DNA from: Baylisascaris procyonis
Lineage: Eukaryota > Nematoda > Chromadorea > Rhabditida > Ascarididae
Direction: 5' to 3'
Length of the DNA stretch: 64,000 bases
NCBI GenBank assembly: GCA_037389465.1
Contig: JAZARR010000159.1
Location: 6,230,501-6,294,500, forward strand
Position numbers and translations under genes: made by a program. The notes under the pieces were generated by a model that was not told where the DNA came from, did no database searches, and saw nothing but the letters and a program-made list of their open reading frames with translations. Positions 9,503-23,600 of the stretch are shown here, piece by piece (position 1 is the first letter of the stretch; every line of letters starts with the position of its first letter).

Positions 9503-12500
9503 TAGAAGTCACCCTGTTCTTATTTCTGCTAAGTACCAATGCATGTTTTAGTGAATAAAAATCCCATGTAGAAACAACCAAAGAGTCATGAAAGATTGCA
9601 AATTAGCTCTTCCATATTCCGAATACTAATGAGTTTATGCCTTCACGCTGCCGTAACGTTCAGCTTGAAAAAGGGATTTCACGCATTTTTCTATCGAAGC
9701 ATTTCAAACATTGTCTGACTACTTCGTACAACCTAAAACACGCTTCTCAACTTGAATGAAACAAATAGGCGTGAATTTTATCATTTATCTGGTAGAGAAG
9801 TTTAATAAGTCGTTGCATATACACAAAGATCTTCCAAATTCTAGCCTCCCGCTCACCCGTTCCCCTCACGGGATGTTCCAATAAACATATAGGACTCTTC
9901 ATCTAAAAGCTCTACTGTTGCAGCAATAAGACTAAGCAACCACAGCACACATTTCTGCCTTACTTAACCATTTTCAGGACTTATTCTTCCGATAAAGTCC
10001 TCTCTCATGAATCTCTATAGACATAGGTGACAATACGCATCCCTCATCTCATCCAACCTTCCCTGGGCAAACTAATACCTTTGGTTTTGAACGCATGTTT
10101 AGGTATTTCCTCTGATTTCACTTGTGTTCGATTGGGCGTTTTACACCCGATTGTTACGGACGTCAATAAGCAACAGTGACGACCGAATGTAGGAAACAAA
10201 GCAGCGAAAAGCTTTTTTGGCAACAATTCGTTTTCGTTGTTTTTTTAATGTCCATACAAAATTCCGATGGTGGAAAAATTTCTTTTCTGAGGTGAACAGA
10301 CTCCTGCTAAAAGAGTCTTAAGTATGCATTAAACCTACTGATGCCGTAATGTAGCAATAGGTAAGCGAAGAGAACGCCTACCTTCCTAAGCCAGCCACAT
10401 GAACGATGGATAACGAACCCGAATCAAACACAGTGTCAAGAACCGTCGACTACACTGCCATAAACGTTTTCCAAATCCATTTCCGCTTGCTGTTTCAGAT
10501 ATTTTCACCTTCGCCCCAGATGCACACTTAAAAGATACGCGCATTCAACAGTGGCCTCGTGTATCTCATCACTATAGATGCCATGAGGACTGCCTCCAGC
10601 TTAGTGTGGTTCCCTCTTGTAACAACTCAACGAAATTCAAGTGAATTAGTTCGCGCAGTCCTCTTTGATGTTCATAACTTCATTTTTCGATTCTATAGAT
10701 CGTTTACTTAGTGCAGTAGTGAATTGATGAACGCCTCAGCTGCAACAACGAATCTGAAGGCTTGCGACGTTCATGCAAATCTTCAACTGCATCAGCAAAC
10801 CCTACTAATTCCCACAAGCGATGGAAAATGTAACCATTACAGGCTTGCTAGTTCGCTGGTTCAACTGATTCTAAAAATCTTTTAATCCGAATGTAAAATC
10901 AATAAATGAAATAACTCTCTACACCGTTTGTTGAAATATATCTACGTCGCCACCTGACGTACGCTCCTTCACAACAACCTTCTTAGTGCATGGTCACTGG
11001 ACAGCATTGAAAACTTACATATCATACGCTGCTTCCTAGTTATGAAATGCCCTCACTAAAGATGCCTCTTAGATTTTCGATGCATCATGCTTATGAATGC
11101 TGCTAAAGTTCCTGCTGGACTTAACTATCGATGCCGTGATTAGCGGAAGCTGGCTTTAATAAATGAATGAGAGAGGGAGAATGTGAGGTGAATGATACAA
11201 TCAAATTGGGTGCACTTCCCAGGGAAATGCGGCGCCCGATATCCGTTCTACTTTGGCGGGCAAGAACATAGATATGGGAAAGTGATTTGCATATTAGCTC
11301 ATATTTATGCAAATTCTCTGTAAAATAAATCCCATAACGTGACTTTCTAAGCTAAATAGAATTAACTATATGTACTGAGATTAAAATCTCAAGTTCTACC
11401 GATCGAAGACATGTCATATGAAGTGGCAATGGCAAATGAAATATGAAGTGAGAATGTAGACAGCTCCGGGTTGCAATAGGTGTGCAATGTTGCAATCAAC
11501 TGAACACATTGATGATGCGACTTGTGCTCATGAAAGCAATTGTTCAGTACGCAAACAGAACTCGTTTAGAAGATAACAATTATCGCATCTAACACTAACG
11601 TAAGCGTCAGGTCAATCGAATACTGAAAGAAGCGAATCGAAATTACTATTGGGAAGTCATAAGGTTCATAGTCGATTTTCACGGATCAAAAAAAACTTGA
11701 TAACCGAAATGCGGTTCGGCTCTGAAGGTGTAACACTTTTTATAACACCTGTACGGTCTAAAGATATAACAACTAAAAATTTTCAAGCAATATTTATCTA
11801 TATCGTATAAATGAAACTAGTTATTTCAATAATCCCCAATGACTATTTTGTGCTGCAAAGTCGATAACACTCAAAGTACAGTATCAGCATCGAATTGACT
11901 TCTATTAGCACTCAAATTGCTAGATTTAAAGCGTCAACTAAGAATCCGAACACATGAACGATGTCTAAGGAAGAAACTTTTTAAGAAAACCGATACGACT
12001 GATATTTTGGGATGGCTATAAAACTTTTAAGGATCGTCACTATTTCGATGCTCTCAAATCTGCAGGATGGGTTTTGTTACGACCATGGAGAATTTTCGCC
12101 TATTTCCTACTACTTTTGAAGTCATCAGAAGAAAGAGAAAACTTAAGCAGGAGCTTAAGGGTTTTTTCTTCACTTTTTATAAGAACAAAAATAGCAGATA
12201 GGGAACAGACGGAAGGCAACAGGTGATACTAGTAGGAGGGTGGAAGGGGAGAAGGGAGAGAGAATTTTATGCGGTATTTTGTCACTTAATCTACACTGCA
12301 CATTTGAAAGCATTCACTAAAAGAATGAGCGTTGCACATAAGATGATCATTACGAGTCTATCTAAAGGCTTGCTCGTTTACATTAAAGAAAGTGCTAATT
12401 TTTTAAATAAATTAAAGAAGTAAATCAAAGCCGACAATACATATGCATTATGGCAACCTCACTTATCAAGCCAAATCCCCATAAACTACTAGCAAAACAA

Positions 12501-13000
12501 GCATAATACCGCATCTCTAAGCCTGAAAATTTATTGCCACCAATTTTAGCACCTCTTTGAACATTTCTGAACAAAACGACACTACGAAGATAACACTTCA
12601 ACTGCTATGTGGCACGATTTCAAGAATGTATATTGTAATTACACTCAAGCTGATGATATTTTCAAAAGTTGATAAGGAATATAGGTAAAGGCTAAAGTTC
12701 ACACCTTCAACAATGGTGATTCTGAGGGGAAAACTACCTGAGTAACGGAAACACACCTATATGCACAAACCGCCCTCTTTTACAGACTAGCATCTACTCA
12801 CCTAGACGTAAAAGCAACACAAATACGACGCTGCGTGACAGCGAGTTTATGAAAATGGCAATAGTCCTATTACATACCCATCAAATACTTATTCATTGAA
12901 GGGAATGCGCGTTCGCTAGAGAGTGAAGTAATTCATCTTTCAAGTGTTCATCTGTTTTCGTTGCGAGATGAGGTATGAATTTCAATGTTGATAACTCTAT
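9503..13000. other. gene-poor stretch
   Basis: A/C-rich on the + strand up to about 12.5 kb. It has scattered A/T runs and no exon with credible flanking splice sites and protein-like text. Open frames of 60-67 codons (for example minus 10044-10226, minus 11121-11312, + 12223-12423) have no recognisable motifs. The 5' part of the LINE copy is not detectable here. Confidence 0.35.
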
Positions 13001-15066
13001 GCTCTGCACTATGTTTTTTTTTTTTTTTAATATACAATTTACACTTATTATGAAAATATGCATTATAGTACAATTGTTATTCGAAATAATCACGACTAGA
13101 ACTGATTATCCAAATCCGATAAGGAAAAAATGAAGAGATGGAGAGATAAAACTTTGAAAAATAAACTTGAGCTTAACTCGTATTCAGCTATAAATAACAC
13201 TAATAAAGTGCTTCTTTCAAAAAGAAATAAACAAGAAGGCGAGAAGTGGTATGAAGCATAACAGCATAAACACAAGCAAAAATTCATTTGAACTGAAGAA
13301 TTAAATTGTGCTATTTTATGCAAATCTGTGATATTCCATGTAAATAAAAAATATTCATAAATATTTATTTTGATGTTTTGATCGATAAATACACATATTT
13401 ATGGCGCCAGCAACCGCACAAGAAGAATAAACTTGTGAAAACATCGAAATTTGCGAAAAAAAAAATTTTTTTTCCCCGATTTTTGATCTTTCAACGGGTT
13501 GAATAAAATGTTGATACATCATTGTTGATTTTCTGAGTCATTTATAGGGCTTCTCAATAATTTACATCTGTTTTCGTTGAATATTTTATTTTTCTGCTTA
13601 TATTCTCATTTTTATATTTGTACTCTCATGCTAGATCAATATTCTTGCAGAGATCAGAATTGACGTTGTTGAAATGCTGAGAAAAGGTTTCTCAATAACG
13701 AAATCATTTCTGAGTTAATAAGACTAAAAAACAACAACTAACAAATTTTTTTTTTCGCTCGATTGTGCACGCTGGTATAATATAGGTAACCCTTTAATCG
13801 TGGGATTGTAGTGCTAGGGAAATTTGTTGAATTCCGACTTTTGGCAGAGAATTGATTGAGAGAAGGTATTAGGAATTATGTGATACGATCAAATATCTAT
13901 GGTTACCTGCATTACAGCACCTTTCAGGCCGTTTTTTTTTTTTTTTGAAGGAGCTTTCAAAGTGTATGCTGCAATTGCTGCATAGGTTCTCATCCACTTT
14001 ACGGCTTTTTGTTTTTATGAAAAGAAATCACTTTTCGAATGAGAAGAAAGCGAAAGGCACGATGAAGAAGGCTTCAGCTGGGGTGATTGCTGCTCCAACT
14101 ATGAGTGGCACTAGAATTGAATATGCAAACATTATAACGGTTTTTATGAGTTAAGAAGAACGCATATCTCATGGGATGATATAACAGCGCCGAGCTTGTC
14201 AACAACGCATTCAAGCATCTCCTCATTCGTATCATTTCAGCAGTGAAACGAACAAAAAACTGAGTAGAGTCATCCTCTGATGAATTCCCTATCACTCACA
14301 TCTACAAGACTTGGCTAATATGTCCCTTATGTGGGCATATTTCCATATATGTTGACACACTTCGAAGGTCACTATCAAATTATCTTAGATTTTCAATTGT
14401 GATAAATACTTCCGCCCGAATTTTGGTTCCAATGCAGACATATCGCTGATATGTTTGTGCAAAACTTTAGAGGACATTAGAAGCAATTGAGATCTATCAT
14501 AAATTTTCTATCTTTTTATATTCAACACTTTCATGAAAACAGAATATTTACCAGCAGTAGAAAATATGTAGGTGGCTATCGATGAAATAAACAATTTCCG
14601 ATTGTGAATCGTTCATTCCTCGAATTGTGACCAAAGTTAATTCCATCACCTCAAATTACAGTTGCCGCATTCTCGAAGTGTTTTTTTTTTTTTTTTAAAC
14701 CGCTTTAAATATAAAGAGTGCATTGTGAGGCCTTATATTTGTTGTTTCAAACTGTTACATCTCTAATCGAGTCTGCAGCATGATCGAAGGAATGCAGAAC
14801 CATTTGGGCAACACTAATATTTCTGCTTAGGTTGGCTTAACTCATTAATCAGAGAGTGACTCTTATATGGGTCGCACCTGCAATATTAATGTCGAATGAA
14901 GAGAATCGCCCACAAAGTGTCGTTATATCATAGTTGTTTTGTGCGTGGTCTGTCTTCCTTCCGCTAATCTCTTGTGTAATTATCGGTTTAATCTTTTAAG
15001 TGTTTCATCCTGGTCTAGGTAATATCTGACATGATTTGTTACTCGTTTCGTCACTCGATGAATTTG
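13001..15066. other. gene-poor stretch, T-tracts
   Basis: The + strand changes to T/G-rich sequence with several poly-T runs (near 13013, 13745, 13931 and 14682). At 14140-14295 both strands have short protein-like runs (minus FFVRFTAEMIRMRRCLNALL, plus AELVNNAFKHLLIRIISAVK). They overlap, so at most one is real and neither is supported by splice sites. Confidence 0.3.

Positions 15067-15149
<83 letters not shown>
15067..15149. repeat. (TA)n microsatellite
   Basis: An almost pure TA dinucleotide run of about 83 bp, followed to about 15250 by degenerate TA/TTTA-rich repeats. The overlapping 'IYIYIY' open frame is an artefact of the repeat. Confidence 0.95.
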
Positions 15150-15152
<3 letters not shown>

Positions 15153-15529
15153 TTATACATATGTTACATATATACATATATGTTTGTTTATTTATTCATA
15201 TTTATATTCATATTTGTATTTGTATTTATATTCGTGTTTATATTAATATATTTATAACGAATTGCACGCTTCTCACGTAAGTGAATTTGAATCTACCATA
15301 TGCAGTGCGTAAGAGTGCACAACAATAAAAATATCGTACAATTTATGCCATACTGCATTTGTGACTCTTATCCCTCCGCGTCTATGAGAAGGGTCGAAGG
15401 TTAAAGGTCAGCTGCACGCAAGACATTCAACCTTACTGCTGAAGAACGAATGTTGGGTATATTTTTTTTTACCGAGAACATGATTATCTTGACTCTGATC
15501 GACCCCTTTAGCTGCAACACTAATATTGA

Positions 15530-15970
15530 GTCCGACGACGAACACATGGAAAATAGTGAATCTCTACGTCAAATTCAATACGAATAACGGTAGCAGGTTT
15601 GACGAAGGGAAGGAGTTTCGTGGCTCGAATGTGTGAAAGTCCATTGTAGGTTCTCACTTTCAAGTCGATGGGTGGGCACATCGAAAGCGATGCTTTAATG
15701 TTGTGTTTCGGATCTACGAGTGATTTTTCCGGTAGTTTTTGGTTTTCTATTCAAATTTGCTTCGATAAGATGTCCGCGTTTATGAGATTTCCAGTCCAAC
15801 AGAAACCACCAAGTGACATGGAGATTATTCTCAGCAGTCTCGTGTTAATAAGCATTTGAACTTGGAATCCCTAATGAAGTTGCTAATGTCCAGCATGAGT
15901 CCCTATTCGAGGTCCATCTTGATCAGTTCGAGCTCAGTGTGGTTGCGAGTCCACCCAACTTGTTTTCAGT
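15530..15970 (-). pseudogene. decayed protein-coding relic, frame-shifted
   Basis: On the minus strand, from about 15965 downwards, the text TRNHTELELIKMDLE is followed by a stop, then GLMLDISNFIRDSKFKCLLT and another stop. Further on a second frame gives WFLLDWKSHKRGHLIEANLN and a third stays open for about 76 codons (KASLSMCPPIDLKVRTYNGL and onward) to a stop near 15530. Coding-like text that switches frame and meets stops is typical of a dead gene or element copy. I cannot name the family. Confidence 0.33.
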
Positions 15971-16813
15971 TTTCAGCGTATACTTTGTCGTCTTTTTTTC
16001 ATTTTCACTGCTGCGCTTGTAGGTGTTTTTTTTTTTTTTTTTTGAATCGTCGATATATTTTTCTATATCATTCGCTTTTCTCGAGCAGTTTTTCTTGTTC
16101 TATCACGAATAGAAACTACTGTCAATGCTACGAGGATGTTTGAGCGGCTGCATTCTGTTTAATGTAGTGTTCAGTCTCCTCACGCGCTTACACCTGCATG
16201 CTCTGGTCTTCTATTTGGTTGTTCGATCGATAAGTGGCTGTCATCCGCATACCTGCACACATACCTTCACCATTCCTAAATCGCAAAGCATCCACTCTCC
16301 AAATGCAAAGCACAAAGAGTCTCTCTGCTTATAAACGTCTCCATTTTTCGACGACTTAGTACGAGTAAGTTCGCATTCACAACTTCTAATTTTGCATCTA
16401 TTAGTCCTTTTTCATAGTCATCTTCAGCCATTAGGTTACTGAGTAGTCTTATAGAAACTTGCGATCACATCAGTGCGCTTAGATCGCCTAATTCCTTAGT
16501 TCGCATGAGATCGCATTGCAAGTGCCCAATTTGAATATTCCCATAAGATTTGTTTTTTCAAATGGTATTGCCAATCCAAAAAATAGTATTTTATTGGCAA
16601 TCTTCTCGTTGAACGCTATTTTCTAATCAAAAGGTTTCTTACAAACATAAACGTTTCTCTGTGAAATGTTCTACGTCATCAAGGAACAACAAAGCATTCC
16701 AACTCTTTTCTTTTCATTGTCTCTTGTTAAAAAACACATTCGCATTTCACAAAAAGGGGAATATCGCTGCGAAACGATTTTGCGAGGTGGGTGGAGGAGG
16801 GAGGCGCACGAGG

Positions 16814-17002
16814 CTATAGGAGGGGGTCGGACTTCTCACGCCTATTCATAGTCACATCGTTCCGTTTCAACATCTTCGCCCTACCCTCAATCTTAAGATG
16901 ATCAACCGTTGCTTGATAAAACTGCGGCATCATTTGCACGACCCTCAGTTTGCTATGTTTCTCTTGCGCGAAGGTTGGGGATATGGAAAGCTGCCTTAGT
17001 GC
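16814..17002 (-). pseudogene. possible cytochrome P450 exon fragment
   Basis: The minus frame reads ALRQLSISPTFAQEKHSKL, then VVQMMPQFYQATVDHLK. The R..L.SPTF...K pattern followed by a helix resembles the C-helix region of microsomal P450s of the CYP2/3/13-like kind (W.R.R.LL.PTF...KL). It is a single exon-sized open frame. Upstream is only a weak acceptor (AATTAG), no second P450 exon (ExxR, heme Cys) is visible nearby, and the C-terminal end becomes unlike P450. This is probably a fragment. The similarity is short and could be chance. Confidence 0.28.
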
Positions 17003-17633
17003 TAATTTTTTCAACAGAAAATATAAAACTTTTACTAATGCTTTGTTAGGTTATAGTTTAGCGTTTTAGTGTTCGTGCGTAGTTTAAAATATAAAAATTG
17101 TTGGGTCTGCATAGTGACTCCTCACAGAAGGATTATTGCCTCGTTTGGTCGAAATTCAGTAGTCAAGTTAAGGTCAAACCTCACCTCCGTTTGTCACCAA
17201 AACTGAGATCGACTCTGATTCATAACCAAGTACAGATAACATTAAACCAATTTCATTTGAGATTCGTGTGGTATTTAGCGTAGATCCTTAAAGCTAGCAT
17301 TCTTAGGTACCATGATATCAAATATAACGCGTTTCAAAAGTTGTGTGGTTGATCTTCTTCCACTCTCTAGAGTAACGGAAGAAATCGGAGTCGAAACCGT
17401 CTAGGAGCCATTCAAAACTTTTAGATCGCTGTCGCCATGTTCCATTCCGGAACACCAAATTCCTTTTATGAATTGCAATTGCTGTATGTGTTTTTGTTGT
17501 GCGTGATTATGTGGTGATAGTTTAACGTTGCATATGCAAATATTTTATTAGACTTTATTTTCAGATTAACTGACTATTAACCCGACGTTGCTGCTTAGCT
17601 TCTCTCGAAGTCTTCACTGACAGTAAGAGGACG

Positions 17634-17652
17634 ATGAGCTCTGTTCACGACG
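17634..17652 (+). CDS. KCMF1-like exon 1 (start codon)
   Basis: ATG at 17634 encodes MSSVHD plus one base. The donor G|GTGGGT after 17652 joins the exon at 18495 to complete Gly7 and gives the conserved GVSCD. This matches the short N-terminal lead of KCMF1 proteins, which is why this ATG was chosen. No in-frame ATG in the ZZ exon itself fits. Bases 17625-17630 (ACAGTA) could be an outron end, but no spliced-leader evidence is available from DNA. Confidence 0.72.
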
Positions 17653-20600
17653 GTGGGTTATCTTTGTTGCGTTGCGAATGTTTGATTTGAATTATGGATT
17701 ATGCTTGTTTAATTTTTTCTACTTTAGTTCTCTTCCTTGTTCGATATCTCCTTGCCTAGAAAAAGTTTTTGAGGCAACCCAGCCTTAGTTTAACCATACC
17801 CACACAGAGATCGTTTAAGTCCGATCTGAATCCAGCAGTCATCACTTCCGACCGTTGCCCGTAATGCCGTAAGATCCATCTCCATACGATAGGTTTAATC
17901 CAGACAGTGTCAGTCACTACTGTGGTCATATTCAACCGAGATCTGCAAAATGAAATGAAACGAAATCTTAGAGAAATTGCTAGCGTCGTTAATTACTAGC
18001 AAACTATAAAACACGCACAGTAGTACATTCCTTTCTTAATTAGACTAATTTATTATGGAGACCTGCTACAAGATCTTTTTTGAACCGATTTTGAAATGCC
18101 GCCTACTTGGGCCTCAGAGTGCCCTCACATATCATTGCTTTGGAAATTCGTGAATCATCTCGAAAATTACTATAGAATTCATTTTGCTGTGTAGCTTGTG
18201 CATGCCAGATTTCGCTACTCTTCAAGTGTTTATTTCAAGTTTAAATTACCCATTATACAGGCATATGCATGTAAACGCAAGGGCACGAGGAACGAGTAAT
18301 CCATAGGATGTAATTAGCTAACCTGAATCTCTTCTTAGAAGTGTACTGGCACCGTTGATTCTACCATTTCAGGTTTAACGCTTGACATTGAGCTGTGCTT
18401 AACCGTGTTCATGTGCAGCTTTTGAAAGGTAGCCACAAAAACGGTTCCCTTGAGCGGGTAAAATATACCAATTAACGCGACTAGTTGTATTTAGGCGTTT
18501 CTTGTGACGGGTGCATGGCGCCGAATTTCTCCGGCGATCGGTATAAATGTTTACGCTGTTATGATTTCGATCTTTGCGCACGTTGTTATGAAGAGGAGAG
18601 ATCGGAGGGCCGTACCGAAACTCGTAATATGAGGGATTCGAGTGATGAACACCAACCCACACACCCGATGCAGTGCATAATGACGCAACAGGATTTTGGT
18701 ATTTATTCAGTGCATCATTTTGCATCTTATACGTTGTAACAAAGATGATAAGCATGAAAGATTACCATTCATTGACCTAGGATCAGGGTGTACGAGCTGA
18801 GGAAGAGGGCGCTGTCCGTTTAAACAGAGTTCGATAGTAAGTAGTGCGTGTTATGCATAATCCCTCATCTTTCACCGTCACCGCAGAGGTCACTCGTTCC
18901 CTGACTTTAGCCTATGATAGATACGAGATAATTAGGTCTTTTTGAGAAAAAACGTCCTGACTGTTAGCTTTAAAGCTTTGAAAATAGCCTTTAAAGGGGG
19001 GAGGGGGTAGATGTTATGATGTGTGACAAGTATAATAATGGAAGGAAGGGCTTGTCTTTGACGCAGGCGCATATACTCGCGTGTCCTGCTTTCCATCTTC
19101 AATCTCTCCCTCGTCGCATTGCAAAGATTTAGTCTTTTGTCGTGGAAGTTCCATCTCTATGTGTCGATAGTCTGCCGTAAAATGGCACCTCGAATATACT
19201 TTCTTCCTCAGTTGTAAGTCAAAATTTCACAGCAATAACTAGAGTCGTTCTGTGAGGAGCGCCAATGATATGAATAGAATCACCTGGTGTAAGATAGCAT
19301 GAGATTTGCAAATGAGAGGGACAGCAGTCTCACGCAAACTCGTCGAGCGCTTATCCCACCAACTGCTTATGAAGCACATTGCTTCGCCGCTTTTCCTCTT
19401 CACCGATAACGCTAGGAATGGAGACAAGTTAGTGAAATATCTCGACCGCACGCTAGTGACTCTTGGATCTGCAGTTAGGATAGAATGAGAGGCGATTGTG
19501 GAAAGTAGCCGTCTTAGACCGTGTCACTATCTCACAAAATTGCACAATTTCTTTTTACATACTTGAAAAGTTAGTGACGTTGTGCAAGTATTTTGTATTG
19601 TTTTATTGTATTGTTTTTGCTGTGCTATTCTATAACATTTGATTGTGATAGTAGAGGTGACCTTCATTTCAGAATTGACCTATCAAGGCGATCAATCGCA
19701 TAATTGGGATAAGTGGCGCGTTGTGATCTTCACATGCCCTGTGTGTGGTGCACAGGGGTTATCTCGTGATCGACTCGTTTCACATGTCATCGAAGAACAT
19801 TCCACTAACCCGAGGTCTCCTTCTGGCCAACGTCAAGAAATGGTACCTATTTCATCCTTTTTTCATATAGCCCACAAGGAATCCCATTGTCAAATGTAGC
19901 AAAGCTTTCGCCAATTTTTACATAATGTGAATAGAACTTTGTTGACAGTTTACTCACCGATTTGTCATTCTTAGTAGTACCGAAGTTAAAAAGCTTCAAA
20001 TATCGATCAAGTGGATGTTCGGGAACTCTGAAGTGGAGAAACTTGAGGCAACGTGACTTAACCGCACACAAGAACTGCATGTATGTTTAACTTGTTCTAA
20101 CAGTGCCATTTATTTGAATTTTATTTTTCACTTCATACTGTGCTGGCGCAGTTACATCCATCACAGCACGTGATGGGTGTTCTCATATTGATGCATATGG
20201 CCACAGTGCAGCTAAGGTCTCCTAACTTCAGTGTCGTTACTCACTTTGCAGAACACATTTCCTTAAAATCGAGGCAGGAGTGCAGTTGAGCACTGTGTTG
20301 GGAAAGTCCACCAAGGGCCAAGGCACACTTCAGTGGTTCGTGTGTGAAGTACGAACGTTATTACAAAATAGTGATAAACTGACAACGCAAATGTGTTGTA
20401 AAATGTCGTCCTACAAAGTAGCATAAATGAAGCAATTTCATGCCATGAAGTTTCGAAAAATCTTTTTTCACTCTTAACTGATATAAGAAGATGTTGTTGA
20501 GTCAATATGTGGTCTTTGCTCACACCATCGTTAGTATTACACACCTGTGTCTCACCTAGCTTATTGCTTTATATGGTCTTCTATTCGCGCACTCATACTT

Positions 20601-23600
20601 AGTAGTCATTAACCTATAATTTCATTGTAACATATTGCGCGTTTTCTGACTTGGACTTGTAAACTGAAATGAAGCAAATTGACCAGTTGACGGAAATAAT
20701 TCGCTTGCTAGAGGAAACGTTTCATTTGTCCTTTCCTTTTTTTTTGAAATTATTCATCGTTGTCACCTGTAAAACTCTTGTGATGTTGAGTTCCAGGCGT
20801 GTCCAATTTGCATATCGACTGATTTTTATCGCGTTGGATTTGGAGACTACATGCCAAATCAATTAACCGATATGGCGGCACACATGCAAGAACACCATAC
20901 GCAAACACAGCCAAGTGCCGCAACAGGCAACAGGTTAATGAGAGTTTGGAAATCCATACCTTAGTTCGTGATGTTAGATATTGATCGATAAGCCGTTTCA
21001 GCTAGTGATTTGAGCTGGTCGCTCTTTTTAAGTGTTGCTTAATGCCATCTATTAAAATGAAGAGTATTAATTTCATCGTTTCTTCTATCTAGTTGTACTG
21101 AGCTTCTGACTGGAAAAAATTCCACACAATGCTTGATGAATTTCGTAGCAAAGTCTTCATTCAATAAAACTTCCATCGATTGTTATTTAGGTTTCTAGAA
21201 GACTTGAAGGAAAATGAGAGAGGAAGAAGGTGGTTTATATGGACTGCTTCCGCAATCGTTAATTTCATGCGAAACTTTTTTAAGCATCCGTATTTCCTTT
21301 TGGAAGGACAAGGTTTTTCGAATCTTGAAGTCGAAACGTATGATCATCGGTTTTCGCCGTGAAGGTGTATCGTGTGCATCCCCTTCGGAGTTCAGATCCT
21401 CATGCGGAGCAGTGATCGTTGCATTGTTTGTCGACTATAGAGAACCTTCACCTAGGTTAAAACGCTACATAATACACCTATAAAGAGACACCATCCCAAG
21501 GTTTAATTATTGAAATCCTCTTCTGCGATGAAGACATAGAACCGATCCAATTGTCCGAGCTGAGTCAACTGTGCTAATAATGCTGGCATATTGTTGAGTT
21601 GTGTTGCAGTTCGCAGAGTGCTCGAGGTGGTGGTTTGTCGGAATTTCTTCGTGATCGTGACCATCGTCGTGTGACGATGCAGAGCGTACCGTTGATAGCT
21701 AACGATTCAGATTTTGACGAACCGGAAGGTGAAGCAGTGAGACGTAGCACATCACGTAATAGCACTTCGCAGCGATCCGATGCTTTCCCACGTATTCGTC
21801 GCAGACTCATCGAGAGATCGGCGAATGATGCGCAGAGTTGGTGCTTACTTTTATGAAAAGCTTTTTTGCAGATTTGCATCTACAGGGTGAATTGTGGTGA
21901 CTTCTATCTTTTTGCATATATAGATGTATCCATGCGTTCTTTTGACGATTACAGCGAAACCACAGACGCTTAAATTAAGCGGCTTTGTAAGCATTAAGTG
22001 TATTATAGGATGGCTTGCAGGCAAAGTTTTGATCTCAGTTCGTCAGCTTTTAGAGTGATGGACGTTTAGAAATGCCCGGAAATTTGATTATTTATAGGCC
22101 ATTTTGCAATGGTTTTGATGGATGTGGAAACCCCTTTACTCATAGAAACTTACCTTTTGTAGGAAGCTTATAGGGGTGTACGAATCCGTTAAAATTTGAG
22201 GACGTTATTGCGCATGTTTCATTATTTATTGGCAATCTTGAAACTGGTTGATAGTTTCTGGATATATAAGAATAACAAAAACGTGTTGATGGATCCGGCG
22301 ATTGTTGATTATGTTCTCGGATAGTCCGTGAAGTTACTTGTTTGAATCTCGCGCATTTGATAGTAACTCTTTTGAAGGTACAGAAGAGGAGAATGCTGGA
22401 CAGCCAACGTTTGGATTTAGGCCACTTTCCTCAACCAGGCAGAGAACAACTCCATCTCAGCAGGTTTCTTTGTCGTTATTTTTAAATATTTGAGTAGGTA
22501 ATTCCTTCGAATTTCACATGAAATCAACGTCATTATCAGGTCGTTGCTTTTTATTTTTGACATATTATTAACTATGCTGTTTGTTTTCAAGCGTTGTAGT
22601 TGTGCGAACTAGGGCTTCTAATTTGCCGCATTCACGGTTTGTTTCCGATACTCTTTCTCAAAACTGTTTTGAAGGATGTTGCCTTAGACACAATGAGTCC
22701 TCACTCACATAAACACATTTCTCATGGTGTGGTTGTTTGTTAGAGTGAGTGATGATGCGTTGTAATTGCGATGATATAGCTAGCATCCATAGGGATACTT
22801 TAGATAGAGGTTTACGTGGATCGTAAGTCTTTCATCTTCACCGCACTTCCTTCTATTTCTAGATTTACTCACTTTTCAATCTGTTTGCTTTCCTATTCAC
22901 ATGTCCTTCATCTTGATTCAATCATCGATGAAATCTCTGTTCAATATTTCCAATTGGCAAAGCGACTCTTCTCAGCTGTAGCATATATTTTAAATCTTCT
23001 GGGGTAGAGCATTCGGTTTGAAGAGGATTCGAAGGCTGAGTCGAATAAGCTTTGCGTAGCTCTGTTCTATAAACACTACAGAAGTTGGAAATATGCCCTT
23101 AACAGATTTCATATTAGTCGAAATTGAATTGGAAAATAAAAACATGACGCAATGAGACCCCTTTTTTCGTGTCACAGCTAGGCAGTACCGATTTAAAACG
23201 AGGTTTTTTATAAGGGTGGCATGACACCGTCTGGTGTTGCTGAGGCACAAGCAGCTGATGCGATGAGGATGCGCTTTATGCGTTCAGCGAACGCAGTTGG
23301 CGAGAATTCACGGCCACCGAACCAGTCTGCGGCCCACTCATCCGGTTCACGTTCGTCCGTTAGTTCGCAGAGAAGTGTTCGATCAAGTACGCCGACTAAC
23401 TGTGTCACCTTTTCGAGAGCTTTTCATTCTTCGATGAGCGCTTTTTCACGTCCAAATGTGCCAAGTATGCCCTATTTTATGCGCTTTGCGATTTCTTGCT
23501 TTCAATCCTCGATACAGCCCGTCATATCTGTACGTATACATGAATGTTTATCCTCGAATATATCTACTTCGCTCTCTATGCCAGGCTAGGAACCATTGAA

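Noticed and set aside
14074..14295. Possible exon on either strand near 14.1-14.3 kb
   Set aside because: Both strands give short protein-like runs that exclude each other, and neither has good splice sites.
15036..15257. 'IYIYIY' open frame
   Set aside because: Translation of the (TA)n microsatellite.
16567..16601. ATTGCCAAT...ATTGGCAAT short palindrome
   Set aside because: Only a 9-bp stem in AT-rich DNA. It may be chance or a fragment of the dispersed repeat.
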